Shown: positions 1 to 11,605 of the stretch, in pieces
Position numbering within the stretch: the stretch's first letter is position 1
Layout of the letters: each line of letters starts with the position of its first letter
NCBI GenBank assembly: GCA_037127255.1
Contig: JBANSL010000004.1
Span: 868,001 to 932,000, forward strand
From: Persicaria tinctoria
Taxonomy: Eukaryota > Streptophyta > Magnoliopsida > Caryophyllales > Polygonaceae
Reading direction: 5' to 3'
DNA: 64,000 nt
The notes under the pieces: model-generated
The model's input: the letters and a program-made list of their open reading frames with translations, nothing else
What the model was told of the DNA's origin: nothing
Database searches by the model: none
Made by a program: the position numbers and the translations under genes

Positions 1-587
1 ATTGGCAGTCCATAGGTGAATAAGAGATGAGATAATGCCTGAAAATAAGCTTTTGTAATTAATTTTTTCTTCTTAGTACCCGCCGAAATGGACCTAACTT
101 TCACGGAAACCGCGACTGGAAACGGTTCACGGGTCACATCCTATGTGCTTTGGAATTTGGATATGGAATGGAATACTCCTTACAAAATGTTGGATAACTC
201 ATAACTGGATAAGGTGAACTAATACCCTCTATTTTAAGCTGTCCGAATAAATACACCACAAATCCTACTGAAGTGGGTTAATTAATTAAAAAATAATATT
301 GATTAATTAAAAAGGGCTTGCACATTGAATTGGACGTGCATTTAGAGAGGAAGATTTGCGGTGTATCTAACAACACTCATTTTAAATTACATAATGAGAT
401 CATTTACGAAATTAATTGCCCTTTTTGCAACTCAAGCTCACCCTTTTCCACCTTTCAACGACGGATCACAGACGCATGAGTTTTTTTTTTTAAGCCTCTT
501 AGAACATCTTTAATAGTGATACTCTAGTTGAGTATCATAACCTATTAAAAAAATAAAAAGGAAAAAAACGGAGGAGAACCTTGAATT
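1..587. other. AT-rich intergenic DNA, no gene seen
   Basis: No open frame longer than noise, no recognisable domain and no terminal repeats were found. The stretch contains A/T runs (for example the T run near 481-491) and may be the inner part of a repeat that extends beyond the window. Confidence 0.5.
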
Positions 588-690
588 GGTAAATAAAGAG
601 CGGCCATTCCGGGGTTCGAACCGGGGACCTATGACTATTATCCACAAGTCCTTTCCAGTGAGTCATTCCGGAATGGTCGGAAGAGAACCA
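588..690 (-). mobile_element. tRNA-derived SINE-like element
   Basis: On the minus strand this stretch shows a box A-like motif (TGACTCACTGG) followed about 35 bases later by a perfect box B (GGTTCGAACCC). The downstream segment ends CTTTATTTACCAATTCAAG and then becomes T-rich. A second diverged copy with the same order of motifs lies at 28150-28245. Internal RNA polymerase III promoter boxes at this spacing are the hallmark of tRNA-derived SINEs. The cloverleaf does not fold convincingly as a functional tRNA, so I call it a SINE rather than a tRNA gene. Confidence 0.5.
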
Positions 691-751
691 ATAAAGTGAG
701 TATTATAGGTCCTCTCACATAATTACATTGGTTTAACAAAAAAAAATATGA

Positions 752-785
752 CATTTTCTTTTCTTTTCTTTTCTTTTCTTTTAAA
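752..785. repeat. (TTTTC)n microsatellite
   Basis: A pentanucleotide repeat of about six units is visible directly. Confidence 0.85.
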
Positions 786-1294
786 TTAGCTATGGTATTA
801 GCTCTTATATTAGTTTGTAAATATTTTATGGAGTCAAAAATGATGTTTTATGCAATCATTATATTATTAATACTAGCACCTTACTCCTTTTATGTTTCCC
901 TTTACTCTTTATATTGGCAATATGAATTTGATCTATTAGCAAGATTGATGATTTATATAAAACTGCAGTTGAGTTTTTTTAATTTTTTCCCAACATATGT
1001 ATGTATTGGGCTAATAGAATAGAGAAATGAAGGTTTGTCTCTAAATCCTCCTGAAAAACATCAATAATCTTGTTGAGTTATCTTGAAAAATGATAATACA
1101 GGAATGACTTTGACTTTATCCATTGATTTATGTAGGTTTTGTCAACTTTTATGGGTCTTCGAGGGGCTCCATTAATCGAAAATGAAATGAATGATATGGG
1201 ATAAGGTAACAAGTTAGCTATACGAGACTTACTGAGTAAATGTACTATCCTCAAATATGAAGCCCATGTTGGAAAGCCCAATAGCCCAAAAGTT

Positions 1295-4163
1295 GCGAGG
1301 TACCCTCGTGGTATTACAATTTTCGCCGGGTGTACAGAAGTTTGACATATTTCGTGTGGTACCCCTGACATTTGGGGCTAATTCCCCTCGCGCCCTCCGA
1401 GGGTTAATTTTAACAGTCTTTCTTCCTCCTCCGTTACATTTGAAAAAAAAAACAAGGAAAGAAAGACAGAGGAAGGCACGATTTCAGTCGGAACGAAGAA
1501 GAAGGAGCAATTCCGTCGGTGAATTGAAAAGCGACCGACGAAGGCATGAATTCGAGTGGATTCCGTCAATAGGGAGAAGGACCGGTCTAGAGCCCGGTGT
1601 CTGAGCATGGCAGCACTGTATCTAGGCCGCAACTTGTGGAGATGAAGGCGATTTAGGGAGGAGAAGTCGTACACCGAACCCTCGTAACTGAGAGCGAAGG
1701 CAATGGTGTCCCGGTGTCTAGACTGCTGACCAGAGATGGAGGCAATGGTGACATCAGGTTAGTGCTTGAAATTTTCCCCTTTACTGAAAATTAATTAGGG
1801 TTTACAGAGAAATGTAATTGCTCAATGTAGCTCAATGTAGTTGTAGAAAGCAATAAGTCGAAATAGAAAAGACATATTCACAAAGAAACGTAATTGCTCT
1901 CTTCCTCTCTTTTACATTTTCTGTCAACTTACATTCATCTGCACTACATGAATCATCTGGTGGCATAATTGTTGAAGTGTCGAACACTTCAAGACTTGTT
2001 TACTAGGTAGTGGAGTATGTAAATTGCAGCAAGGGAATGTCCGCAGATGGAATGCCCACAAGATAAATGAATCTCCTTTAATAAAGAAAAATCTTTCCCT
2101 TAAAAATGAATTGCTAACACTTTCAGAGTCTGAAGGAGGAGCCTTACAGCCGCTTAACTCGTGGTACTCCGGTGGAAAATTCAGAATTCAAAATGCTTAT
2201 GGGCACCTAAGAAGGATAACTCCTAGGATGGCTTGGAGCATTGTGGTGTGGGACAACTCCATCATCCCCAAACACTTCTTTATTTATGGCTAGTTGTAAA
2301 GAAGAGGCTTGCAATGAAAGATCTAATAAAGACAAGGGAAGTTGATCGATCTCACATGTTGTTTTTGCAACAAAGCTAATGAATCACATGACCATTTATT
2401 TTTTGCTTGTGAGTTCTCTTCAAATATATGGATGCAGGTGAAGAATTGGATAGGAATTTGGAGAGGGATGACCACCCTGCAGGGTGCCCTCAAGTGGCTG
2501 AAGAAGGAAGCTAGAGGCAAGGGCTGTCAATCCAAGGCAAAAAGAGTCGGGCTAGCTGCAACAACATATATACTACCTCTAGAAAGCTAGGAATGATATG
2601 GTCTTTGAAAACAAGGCTTGGAGCATGGAAGAGTTGGTTCAATCTTATAAAGATACATGTTTACAAAGTCCTCAGCCACTCCTTTTCTCTACACTTCACA
2701 CCACTGCTGCTTCACTACAAGATGGCCTCCTCCAAGAAGAAAGTCGAACAAAAGATAATGAGAGGCTCCTCTAGCAGCCAAGTGTTCCAGGGGTTACACA
2801 TTTCACAACACCCCTCAGCTCATTTTGTTATGCAAATTGATGTTTGTTAGCTTTGGGTGTTAGAATTGGATAGGAATTTGATGTTTGCTAGCGCTGGGTG
2901 TTAATCCTCATTTTGTTATGCAATTTGATGTTTGTCTAGTAACTTTTACACGTCGTGAAAATGCTAGAACAAGTTGTATCCCCATTTTGCTAATTCCTAT
3001 TTTGTTATGCAATTTTTGAAGTATGGGTGTTAATCTCCATTTTATTATGCAAATTTAAGCATTATGGAATCCTCAGTTCTTGAATTATAGTAGCAGCTAC
3101 TTAGTTATATCAGCCATCGCAGATTATAGCAACAAATAAAGTGTATAACAAATTCTATTGCAGGGGCAAATTGCATAACGAATTCCAGCAACATAATGTT
3201 ATAGCAACTTGCAACAGCAGCAAAAAAATTCCAACAGCTACAAAAAGTTACAGCAGCAGCAAAAAATCAGCTGTTTTATCAACATAATGTTATTGCAAAG
3301 AAGCTGTTTCTGCAGCAAAAAATCAGCAGCGAAAAAAAATTCCAGCAGTATATTGTAATGGGGTTGATTCTGGACACAAGAGTATACACAAGATGATGCC
3401 AGAAAGCCATGGAAAATACAAACTAAGATGGATAGCACACTGTCGGCTTTGAAACTCCTTGCATTAATCATTGCAGGTTCAACAATTACAATAGCAAACT
3501 AAAATTGTCAACCTACAAACTCCTTACATAATACACAACTACATTTGCAATGTAAAAGTGCATCACAAGTCTATTTTTCAGTACAATTTTCATTCTTTAA
3601 GAGCCAATTTTCAGATTTGAGTCTCTAAACCTCATCGCAACATCTTCCTCTTCTCTCTCAGCCTTGTAATCTTCTTCTCTAGTCCGCTTTCTCCTACTTT
3701 CAATTCTCCATTGGCATTAGAAGTCGGTGATATAATTGAAGCCCCAATTCGTAGCCTCAGAAGCCCCAATTGCAAACCCTAATTTTCGAGGAGGAAGAAG
3801 TGCCTTTTTTAGTCGCTCTTCCCCAACTCGAATCAGACTTTCATAGTCGCATTGGAACTGCTTGCCTCGGCCTCGTTCACTGGTTAGCAACTCGAATTCA
3901 TGCCTTCGTCGGTCGCTTTTCAGTTCACCGACGGAATTGCTCATTCGTCTTCGTTTCGATTGAAATCGTGCCTTCCTCTATCTTTCTTTCCTTGTTTTGT
4001 TTGTTTTTTTTATTTCAAATGTAACAGAGGAGGAAGAAAGACTGTTAAAATTAACCCTCGGAGGACGCGAGGCGAATTAGCCCCAAATGTCAGGGGTACC
4101 ACACGAAATATGTCAAACTTCTGTACACACGGCGAAAATTGCAATACCACGAGGGTACCTCGC
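1295..4163. mobile_element. Mutator-like element with about 265-bp terminal inverted repeats
   Basis: The stretch 1295-1557 is repeated in inverted orientation at 3891-4163. Both ends begin GCGAGGTACCCTCGTGGTAT when read inward. The element interrupts the duplicated MnmG upstream region: the flanks match the uninterrupted sequence around 30060-30135. Very long TIRs are typical of Mutator-like elements. The TIR shares a core (TTTGACATATTTCG, GTACCCCTGA, GGCTAATTC) with the element at 47475-48683, so the two are related. A clean 9-bp target duplication is not visible; the flanks carry only similar CCCAATAGC / TACAATAGT. No transposase is present, so it is non-autonomous. It contains a LINE fragment (2016-2763). 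Confidence 0.75.
2016..2763 (+). pseudogene. LINE reverse-transcriptase C-terminal fragment (zf-RVT region), degenerate
   Basis: Plus-strand frames, broken by stops and shifts, read as the C-terminal part of a plant L1-type ORF2. They contain a linker ending in NAYGHLRR, a W..V.WDNSIIPKHFFIYGL segment, a CCFCNKANESHDHLFFACEF zinc-binding motif, and later a R-N-D-x-V-F-E segment. This order is that of the zf-RVT domain and following tail of plant LINEs. No reverse transcriptase core is attached. It lies inside the long-TIR element, so it is nested or captured. Confidence 0.7.
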
Positions 4164-4167
4164 GAAA

Positions 4168-4917
4168 TTTACGTACAATAGTAGTTGATAAAATCCGGGA
4201 ACCGGTTAAGCTGCACTCCGCAGTTTGCATAACCCCTTAAAATTTCTGGCTATGGACATGGTTATTGGCTTATCTCCCCATGGCGCCATAACAGCTCACC
4301 TCGAAGCTCCAACCACCTATACCTAACCTAGCTCATTCCCTTGTTTTACACGAACTCTGAATCACTCTAATGGAGACTCTCGCTGTTCAATTCACTCGTC
4401 TAACCTGCCACTTCTCCCGCCCGTCTCCGTTGCACGCGCCACGCTCCTTTCACCTCATTCTCAAGCGTCACCTTCTCAGCTTCCGGCCTAAGCTTCTCCG
4501 GAATCAATGCCTCGTGCTCGGAGCCTCTCGCCGCCCCTTCACTGTCTCTGCTTCCAGCTCTTCTGGTGCCTGTCTTGCTATCTGATTATTCCTGATACGC
4601 ATTTTTCTTTTCCTCTTTCGGATGCGTGGTCGTGAATCGTTGAATTTCGTTGTCTATATATCAGATAGAGATATCAGTTAGTCCGTTTCCTTGTCCTGTT
4701 TGCATAATTTTGGTAGTTTGCTGGGGAATTTTATTTTGGTCAAGGAGTTGGAGGTTCAGTAAACTGATTTGTGAAATCTCATTCTTGATATGATCGGCTT
4801 TGATTTGTGAAATCTCATTCTTGATATGATCGGCTTTGCTAAAATTGCTTGCCTGATCAAAGATTGGATTCCAAGGAATACATTGTACAGATGATTTAGA
4901 ATTTTAGATAAAGAAAA
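4168..4917 (+). pseudogene. Duplicated MnmG/GidA promoter and exon 1, truncated in intron 1
   Basis: This segment is a near-identical direct copy of 30120-30821, covering the upstream region, exon 1 (ATG at 4370) and the first part of intron 1 of the MnmG gene. The open frame encodes the same targeting peptide, starting METLAVQFTRLT, with one extra serine, and stops at 4585 in what was intron 1. The splice donor reads GTGCCT where the intact gene has GTGCGT. The copy ends abruptly at about 4917, where copia sequence begins at a shared ATG trinucleotide. No further MnmG exons follow. It still carries the gene's whole proximal promoter, so a transcript running into the retroelement is possible; that is inference. 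Confidence 0.9.
4765..4836. repeat. 36-bp tandem duplication
   Basis: A 36-base unit beginning TGATTTGTGAAATCTCATTC occurs twice in tandem in the duplicated intron 1. The intact gene has one copy, so this is specific to the pseudogene copy. Confidence 0.9.
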
Positions 4918-5277
4918 ATGGATGGCCCAGTTGCGCGACAAAGCCAGACTCAGGACTACTCGGATAGTGGCAGGCTTGACCACAGGGCTGAAGGTCTCAT
5001 TACAATCAATACATACCTGCTGAGATCTACCGATCACCACAAGACGGGCCTTGTAGCGCTCCAACGTCCCATCAGAGCGGAACTTGTGACGAAAGAGCCA
5101 CATACATCGAATGACGTTCGCCTCAGGAGGGCGAGGAACAAGAACCCAAGTACCATTCTTCGTAAGGGCCCTGTATTCGTCGAGCATAGCCGCCTGCCAA
5201 TCCGGGTCGAGGAGGGTTGTTTTGTGGGAGGTGGGAACCGGGGAGAGGGAGGTTTGGGTGGAGGCAGAGGGTGAATG
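4918..5277 (-). pseudogene. Copia A reverse transcriptase N-terminal fragment
   Basis: Read on the minus strand, this piece encodes the conserved start of copia RT. It includes the [13 protein letters not shown] segment, [10 protein letters not shown], the [21 protein letters not shown] region, the [12 protein letters not shown] segment and [10 protein letters not shown]. The region that would follow, carrying the YVDD active site, is missing because the element is truncated at 4917. It is separated from the upstream pol sequence by the CACTA insertion. Confidence 0.9.
5275..5277. repeat. Target site duplication ATG (left), CACTA
   Basis: ATG at 5275-5277 is repeated at 9218-9220. Copy B has a single ATG at this site (GGTGAATGGGAGTC near 52978), so the duplication is created by the insertion. 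Confidence 0.92.
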
Positions 5278-8200
5278 CACTACTAGAATTGTGTTCATAG
5301 ACGTCGGTTAAAAACCGATGTAAAACAAAAAAAAATTCAACGTGTTAGTGGGTGGTGTTAAAGATCACAACTTTACCACATCGGTTTTTAACTGATGTCT
5401 ATAATAATTTATAACATTGTTTTTATGTTTGATAACGATTAAAATACATTGATATAATTATATTTTTGTTGATTCACCTAATGTTAAACCATTTTTATTT
5501 TGCATTTCTAGATGTTTGAAACAATGTAGGGCAATAAAAAAATTGACATTAACATCACTATATTTTTAATAAGAGATGTTTTAAATTGATATACACATCG
5601 GTTATGTTTTATTCATTTTGGGTGTACTTTTTATTCATTTATAAGTTTATGATATTAATTTATATAAATATAATGTATCATATTGAATATTTTGAAGTTG
5701 ATGTCATTAGTATATTTTGAAATCGTTTTTCAGTTGAAAAGCAATGTTTTTATGCTATAAAACATCGATTTATACTGGTTTACATGATGTAAGTACTTCT
5801 TATTGACATCGGTTAGCATTGCATTTTTGATATATTCAAGGCTTCCGAAATCATTTTGCATCTTTGTAGTCGACTTATGTACAAAAATAGACATCACTTT
5901 TTTATTCGAATATCAGTTGCCTTTTGATTATTAGCTATATATATGTCATATGTTAAAACACACCTGCTAATTTCAACCAAAATATAATCAACCAACATGC
6001 ATTCACCATATTCAATATATTGTACACCAATGTATATTCAGCATATTCAATATATCGAATCACTCAGCCCGCTCAGCCTAATTTTTAGCTATGAATTCAA
6101 CGGGTTATACAATGCCTCTCTAATCCAATGATACCTCTTGTCCTCTGCAGTTTGGACTAGATATCCTGAGAGATCGAGAGAAGGGGACAAATATGGTGTA
6201 GCTGAAAAACCTGCAAGACAAATAAAGAAAAATGTATGCGGTGAAACAGATGAGCAAATAATAAAAGCAAATAGAGAAAGTGCAGTTGCTGGATTTTTTT
6301 AGGAAAACATAAATGGTAATTTATCTTCCAACATTCTTGAAACTTTATCTGGTGGCTAGGCACTATTTCAGTAGGGATGTACTGCAACCAGTTCAGCTAC
6401 CTTTAGAGGAAAACCCTGTCCATATTTAGTTCTGTCCATGTATAAGTAGTTTAGGATATGTTACTCTATCTCTTACCATGCATATATTCTATTATTTTCT
6501 TCTTTGAATTCATTATGTCAAATTTAATAGTTAAATGGATAATATATCGGATATAGATTAAACAGATCATTGTACTAGGTTTAGTCTGCAAGAGTTGGTG
6601 CTTTTCATACTCAATGACAGAAACAATTTTGTTTCCTGAAGTCAAGTCTATTCTGCTGGTCTCTATATTACACTTTAAAGGTGAATTTTCGTTAGAGAGA
6701 TGAGGAATAAGATTGTTAGTAGTGAAAAATTTCTGCATAATTCTTTTCTTTCACCGCAAGGAAGCAATGATCCCTAAATTGAATAAACAAAGTCCATGTT
6801 TAAAGTCCATGTTTAATAAACAAAGTCTATGAAAATATATAGTTCCAATTCAGACGAAATAGGAACACAATGGCAAGATAATCATTTCAACAATCTGGCA
6901 ACTGTTTAAAATCTGTTAAAAATTACATATTTTAAAATCTGTAATTTGTACTATATTTAAAATTAAAGATTTAAAATTTACAGATTTTAAAATCTGTATT
7001 TTTTAAAATTACAAATTTTAAAATCTGTAAATTTGTACAATCTGTTCAAAATTACAGAATTTAAATTATGTAATTTGATTATGTGCTGGATTTTTATCCC
7101 CTACTGAACTGTAAATTTGTACTATTTTTAAAATTTGTTCAAAATTACAGATTTTAAAATAGATTCAACAATAAATACACATACATATTCAACAATTAAA
7201 TCTATTCAAAATTACAAATTTTAAAAACATAGAGATGCCATTCACACAATATACTAAATGCTTGTAAACCTCTACAGAGGAGTTAAAGGCAAACAATGGG
7301 AACCAAACAAGTTTTGTAAGGTGTACTTACAGTCCAAAGAAACCATCAAACTATGAGTCCTAATCCTTATCTCCATGATTTCACCAAATCAGAAAAAAGA
7401 ACAAACCAACAAGATTAAACAGTTGCACAAGCCAAAATAAAAACATCAACGTAAGGTTGTAACTTTAATCAGCTGTTGTACTTTAGAAACCAAACTCAAC
7501 TTCTAGTTATTGTGTTTAAAGTTCTAATAACCAGGTCCCAGAGTGTCATTTATTTAAAAGAGCACATTATTCAGGCTTTTGTTAATCAAACAAGATGCAT
7601 TACCTTCCAAGATATCTTTAGGTTAATTGGCTGAAGTGTAGGACTAAGAACTAATTGAAAACAAACATGAAAAGAAGAATGGGGGACTAATCACTAAGGA
7701 TCTCTCGACAAGACAATTTTTTAGAAGAAAGGGCAACACACATAGCTGATAGCACCATCACAAGTAGAGCAAACAAAATGATGTCACATACAATCAGCTA
7801 GAAACTGGAATAGAAAACCACCTGATATGTAGAAAATAATAGCCATATGGAGTACTGTTAAGCTAATGAGACAAAATTACAATAATTTATGGAAGATTAA
7901 ACACCGATATACAGAATTCATACACAGAAGCAAGTAAAAGAACAATTACCTTAGTGTGAGGTATCAAGACATTTCTAGGAACATGCAATCCAGATGAAGT
8001 TGCATACTCTTATGGAGGTGAAGGCAGGTCTCACTCCATTGCTGCACCGTTTGACACAGTCATAACATAAACCAATAATCCAGCACTCTCAGATGCTGAA
8101 ATTCTTTTGTTTGCTTCTATCTAATTTATACTACCGAATTCTAGAAAATATGAAGTTAAATAAATGACCTAAATAATGAAATTGGACAGTGAAGATGAGG

Positions 8201-9217
8201 AGAAGAAAACCCCTAATTCCACACCTAAATGAACCCTAAATTTAAATTACAACCCCACAAAATGTAAACTCTAACTCAGATATACAACTAAAATAGAGGA
8301 GAAGAACAATTACCTTTCGAGGCTGCATAGGCGACGACTTCTGGGTTGTCTCCATTCTGATTCCGGCGAAAGCAAGGAAGGTGTTCTGCCGTTGGCATGA
8401 GCATCGGATGACAGCAAGCAAGTGGCTTTGGGTTGAAACGTGTGAGATAGAGAACAACAGACGAGAGATGGAGAGAGTCAGAGAAAGATCTCGAGATGAA
8501 CAAGAGATCTGGCTTCTTTGCTTAATTTGTGGGGGAAGATTCGACTCTTATGTTCCCCTTTCATACTTGCTCTCTCAGATCTAGGATATGGGTTTTAGGG
8601 TTTGGAAGGATGGGTCTGAGGTGGTAGAGGGGGTAGAAGAGAGAAAGGGGATCGGACGACTAGCTAGTCGGAGATGGTGAAGATGACCAACCGAAGAAGA
8701 TTACGGTGAGCTCACAGTTCGACGCCAGTTGAAGACGAAAGGAGACGACCAGACCAGTCGGAGAAGATGACAAAACGGGTCACCAGAGACCAGATTAAGC
8801 AGGACGAAAGCTAGGGTTTAATCGCCAAAATCACCAAGAACAAAGTTGTTTTGGGATTTTTGGTCTGTGATCCAATTTTAATCGATAAGGGAATACGGCG
8901 GGGTTTGGGGATTTTTGTTAAGTGTTGGGGGTTTGGGTCCTTTTTTAGTTTTCTACAAAAATTTGAATCTCTTTGTTTGGTTAAGTGTTTGAACTTTGAA
9001 GCCATTTTACCGCTTAAAGTTTCAGCCAAGCGCAATAGGTGCGCTTTTAAATTTTTTTGAAAAATGAAATTTTAACATTGTCGGTTAAGTGAAGGCGATT
9101 TATATATTCTAAATAACATCGACAATTTTAAAACCGATGTTATAAATATTTTTAACATCATGCGTTTTTCTGACCGATATAAAAAATCCGATGTCTATTA
9201 GCACAATTCTAGTAGTG
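5278..9217. mobile_element. Non-autonomous CACTA (En/Spm) transposon, 3.94 kb
   Basis: The ends read CACTACTAGAATTGTG inward on both sides (5278 onward and the complement at 9202-9217). A 3-bp ATG target duplication is confirmed against the empty site in copia B. Subterminal copies of an ACATCGGT / ACCGATGT motif occur near 5300, 5320, 5378, 5594 and 5803 on one side and near 9130-9195 on the other. This is the usual transposase-binding architecture of CACTA elements. No transposase-like ORF is present; the longest frames are about 90 codons. The interior holds an AT palindrome cluster (6900-7215) and long stretches without recognised features. Confidence 0.93.
6900..7215. repeat. Cluster of AT-rich palindromic repeats inside the CACTA element
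   Basis: Variants of a motif such as TACAGATTTTAAAATCTGTA recur several times. The copy at 6979-6998 is a perfect 20-base palindrome. They fill about 300 bases and could fold into a branched structure. Confidence 0.75.
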
Positions 9218-9324
9218 ATGGGAGTCGGGAAGGACGGGGGTAAGAGGGGCTAAGCAAGGGGAAGAGGCGGCGGGCGGATCAAATGCGGCGAGGGTTGCGG
9301 CGGGCGCCGCCAGGGAGGGGTTAT

Positions 9325-10242
9325 GCCTCGATATCAAAACCCACAAGATCATTCTCTCACGTCATGACACCTTTGATGAGTCGCGGTTTCCCATTGCGTC
9401 TCCCATACCCCTTGTGTCTCCGTCAGAGTCTGAGTCATCATTCCCTCACTTCCTTTTTCCCCAGGGCTCTCCCGGTGCTCCTGCTTCCCCCCCCTACACC
9501 ACCACCACCACCACCACCACCCACCACCAGACCACACACCCGCAACGTCTCCGGTGTCTTCCGACCCTGTCAGATTGTCTCCATGACCACCGCCCATCAC
9601 CCCGCTATCCACCTCCCATCACCCCGCCAAACAACCTCGCCTCACCTACGTGTGGCTGCCGCCGCAACCCCAAATGCTGCGCCCGCCGCAGGCCTTGCGG
9701 CGCCCACCGCCCATAACCCCTCCCTGGCGGCGCCCGCCGCAGGCCTTGCGGCGCCCACCGCCCATCCGCAAGGCCTGCGGCGGGCGCCGCCAGGGAGGGG
9801 TTATGGGCGGTGGGCGCCGCAAGGCCTGCGGCGGGCGCCGCCAGGGAGGAGTTATGGGCGGTGGGCGCCGCAAGGCCTGCGGCGGGCGCAGCATTTGGGG
9901 TTGCGGCGGCAGCCACACGTAGGTGAGGCGAGGTTGTTTGGCGGGGTGATGGGAGGTGGATAGCGGGGTGATGGGCGGTGGTCATGGAGACAATCTGACA
10001 GGGTCGGAAGACACCGGAGACGTTGCGGGTGTGTGGTCTGGTGGTGGGTGGTGGTGGTGGTGGTGGTGGTGTAGGGGGGGAAGCAGGAGCACCGGGAGAG
10101 CCCTGGGGAAAAAGGAAGTGAGGGAATGATGACTCAGACTCTGACGGAGACACAAGGGGTATGGGAGACGCAATGGGAAACCGCGACTCATCAAAGGTGT
10201 CATGACGTGAGAGAATGATCTTGTGGGTTTTGATATCGAGGC
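9325..10242. repeat. Large inverted duplication (palindrome) of copia pol sequence, arms about 450 bp
   Basis: The sequence from 9325 (GCCTCGATATCAAAACCCAC) to about 9769 is the near-perfect reverse complement of about 9800-10242, with the centre near 9784. In copy B the same sequence exists once, in minus orientation only. The centre is rich in GC repeats of the type CAAGGCCTGCGGCGGGCGCC, which also occur as short direct and inverted copies. The arms cover the proline-rich linker between integrase and RT. The whole could fold into a hairpin of roughly 0.9 kb. Confidence 0.9.
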
Positions 10243-11605
10243 AAATGTAATCGCGATGATCAGACGGATAGCCTAGTAAGACACATGGAGTGGAGCGCGG
10301 GTGAAGCTTGTGCGGGGTTGTGGATGACTGGTTTGGGAAACACAAGCACCCGAAGGTGCGAAGGTGATCATACCTAGGCTCGGCGTAATAAAGTGTCTGA
10401 GCTGGCGAGCGATGGTGTAGGGTAGTGGAAGGGAGAATGTTTAGGAGATAACATGTGGTGGATAAGGCGTGAGGCCAATAGGGAAGGGGAATAGATGCGT
10501 GGAAGAGGAGAGAGCGTGTCATGCTGGTAATGGTTCTGATGATTCTTTCTGCCTTCCCATTCTGCTGAGAAGTATAGGGGCAAGACAAGCGATATGAGAT
10601 CCCATTTGCGGCAAAGAAGGAGTGAAAGTCTTTGGTGTCAAATTCACGGCCATTGTCACATCGGAAACATTTGATGGACATGTGAAACTGTGTTTTGATG
10701 TAGGTATGGAATCTGACAAAAACGGGAAACACTTGGGACTTGAAATGCAACGGGAAGACCCATAAGTAATGAGTGTAATCATCCAGAAACAAGAGGTAGT
10801 ACTTGTGACCCTCCTTGCTAGGCACGGGAGAGGTCCAAATGTCGCTATGAATGATATCAAAGGGAGCAAGGGTATAGGTCAAAGACCGTTGGAACGACAG
10901 TCTGGCATGTTTGCCTAGTTGGCAGGAAGAGCATAAACCAGAGCGTGGGTCTTTAGTACAGGTGACAAGGTTCTGGGAACAGAGGACATCTAGAACGGCA
11001 GCGCTGGGATGGCCCAGGCGTGCATGCCACAGGCTGGACGATGATGCCGAGAGGGCGACCGGACACGACTGACTGGACGCAGGAGGTGGTGTGACAGGGT
11101 AGAGCTCCCCGGTGCTGTTACATCTCATACGAGTAACCCCCGTAGTAAGATCGTTCACAGAGAAACCATACGGATCAAACGTAAGGGAAACGTTGCTGTC
11201 AGTAGTGAACCGACGGATAGAGATAAGGTTTTTGACAATCTTTGGGGAAATAAGGACATTGTTCAGGTGTAGTGGGTGAGTTGGGGTCTGTAAATTGGCG
11301 TGGCCAATTCCCGAAGTAGCAAGACGACCACCATTTCCGACGATAATAGAGTGGGCAGGGCCCTTAAAAGAAATAGAGGAGAGGTTACCTGAGGAGTTCG
11401 TCATGTGGGAGGTGGCTGCACCAGTGTACATGTACCAAGAAGAGTCTGAAGATGTCGGTTGCGTAGAGGAGAAGGCGTGATGCAGAGCTGGCGGAACATA
11501 GCCTAGGTCAGGCGATGTCAGAGAGGTCCGAGGACCGGCATGTCGAGGGGTAGGATATCTAGAGTATCTAGAGAATGCGTGATGTTGGTGATCGTAGAGA
11601 GACAT
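9786..11605 (-). CDS. Copia A protease-integrase polyprotein fragment (gag-less)
   Basis: The minus-strand frame starts at ATG 11605 (MSLYDHQHHAFSRYSRYPTP). It contains a protease-like segment around residue 55-70 whose active site reads YTGAATSHMT, where copy B has DTGATSHMT. Next come a GAG-pre-integrase motif (LWHARLGHPS) and an integrase core with conserved acidic positions (HSDIW, DNGREF, NGKAER). A proline/alanine-rich linker leads towards RT. The frame runs into the palindrome and so encodes an artificial C-terminus. There is no nucleocapsid zinc knuckle upstream. The altered protease and broken RT make it non-functional. Confidence 0.88.

Noticed and set aside
588..690. Functional tRNA gene
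   Set aside because: The box B stem is good, but acceptor and anticodon arms cannot be paired into a normal cloverleaf.
792..1022. Hydrophobic 76-codon frame resembling a small membrane protein
   Set aside because: It lies in AT-rich DNA where phenylalanine, isoleucine and tyrosine codons are expected by chance; no conserved motif or splice context.
9283..9963. 226-codon plus-strand proline-rich frame
   Set aside because: It is the inverted arm of the copia palindrome read in sense, plus low-complexity repeats, not an independent gene.
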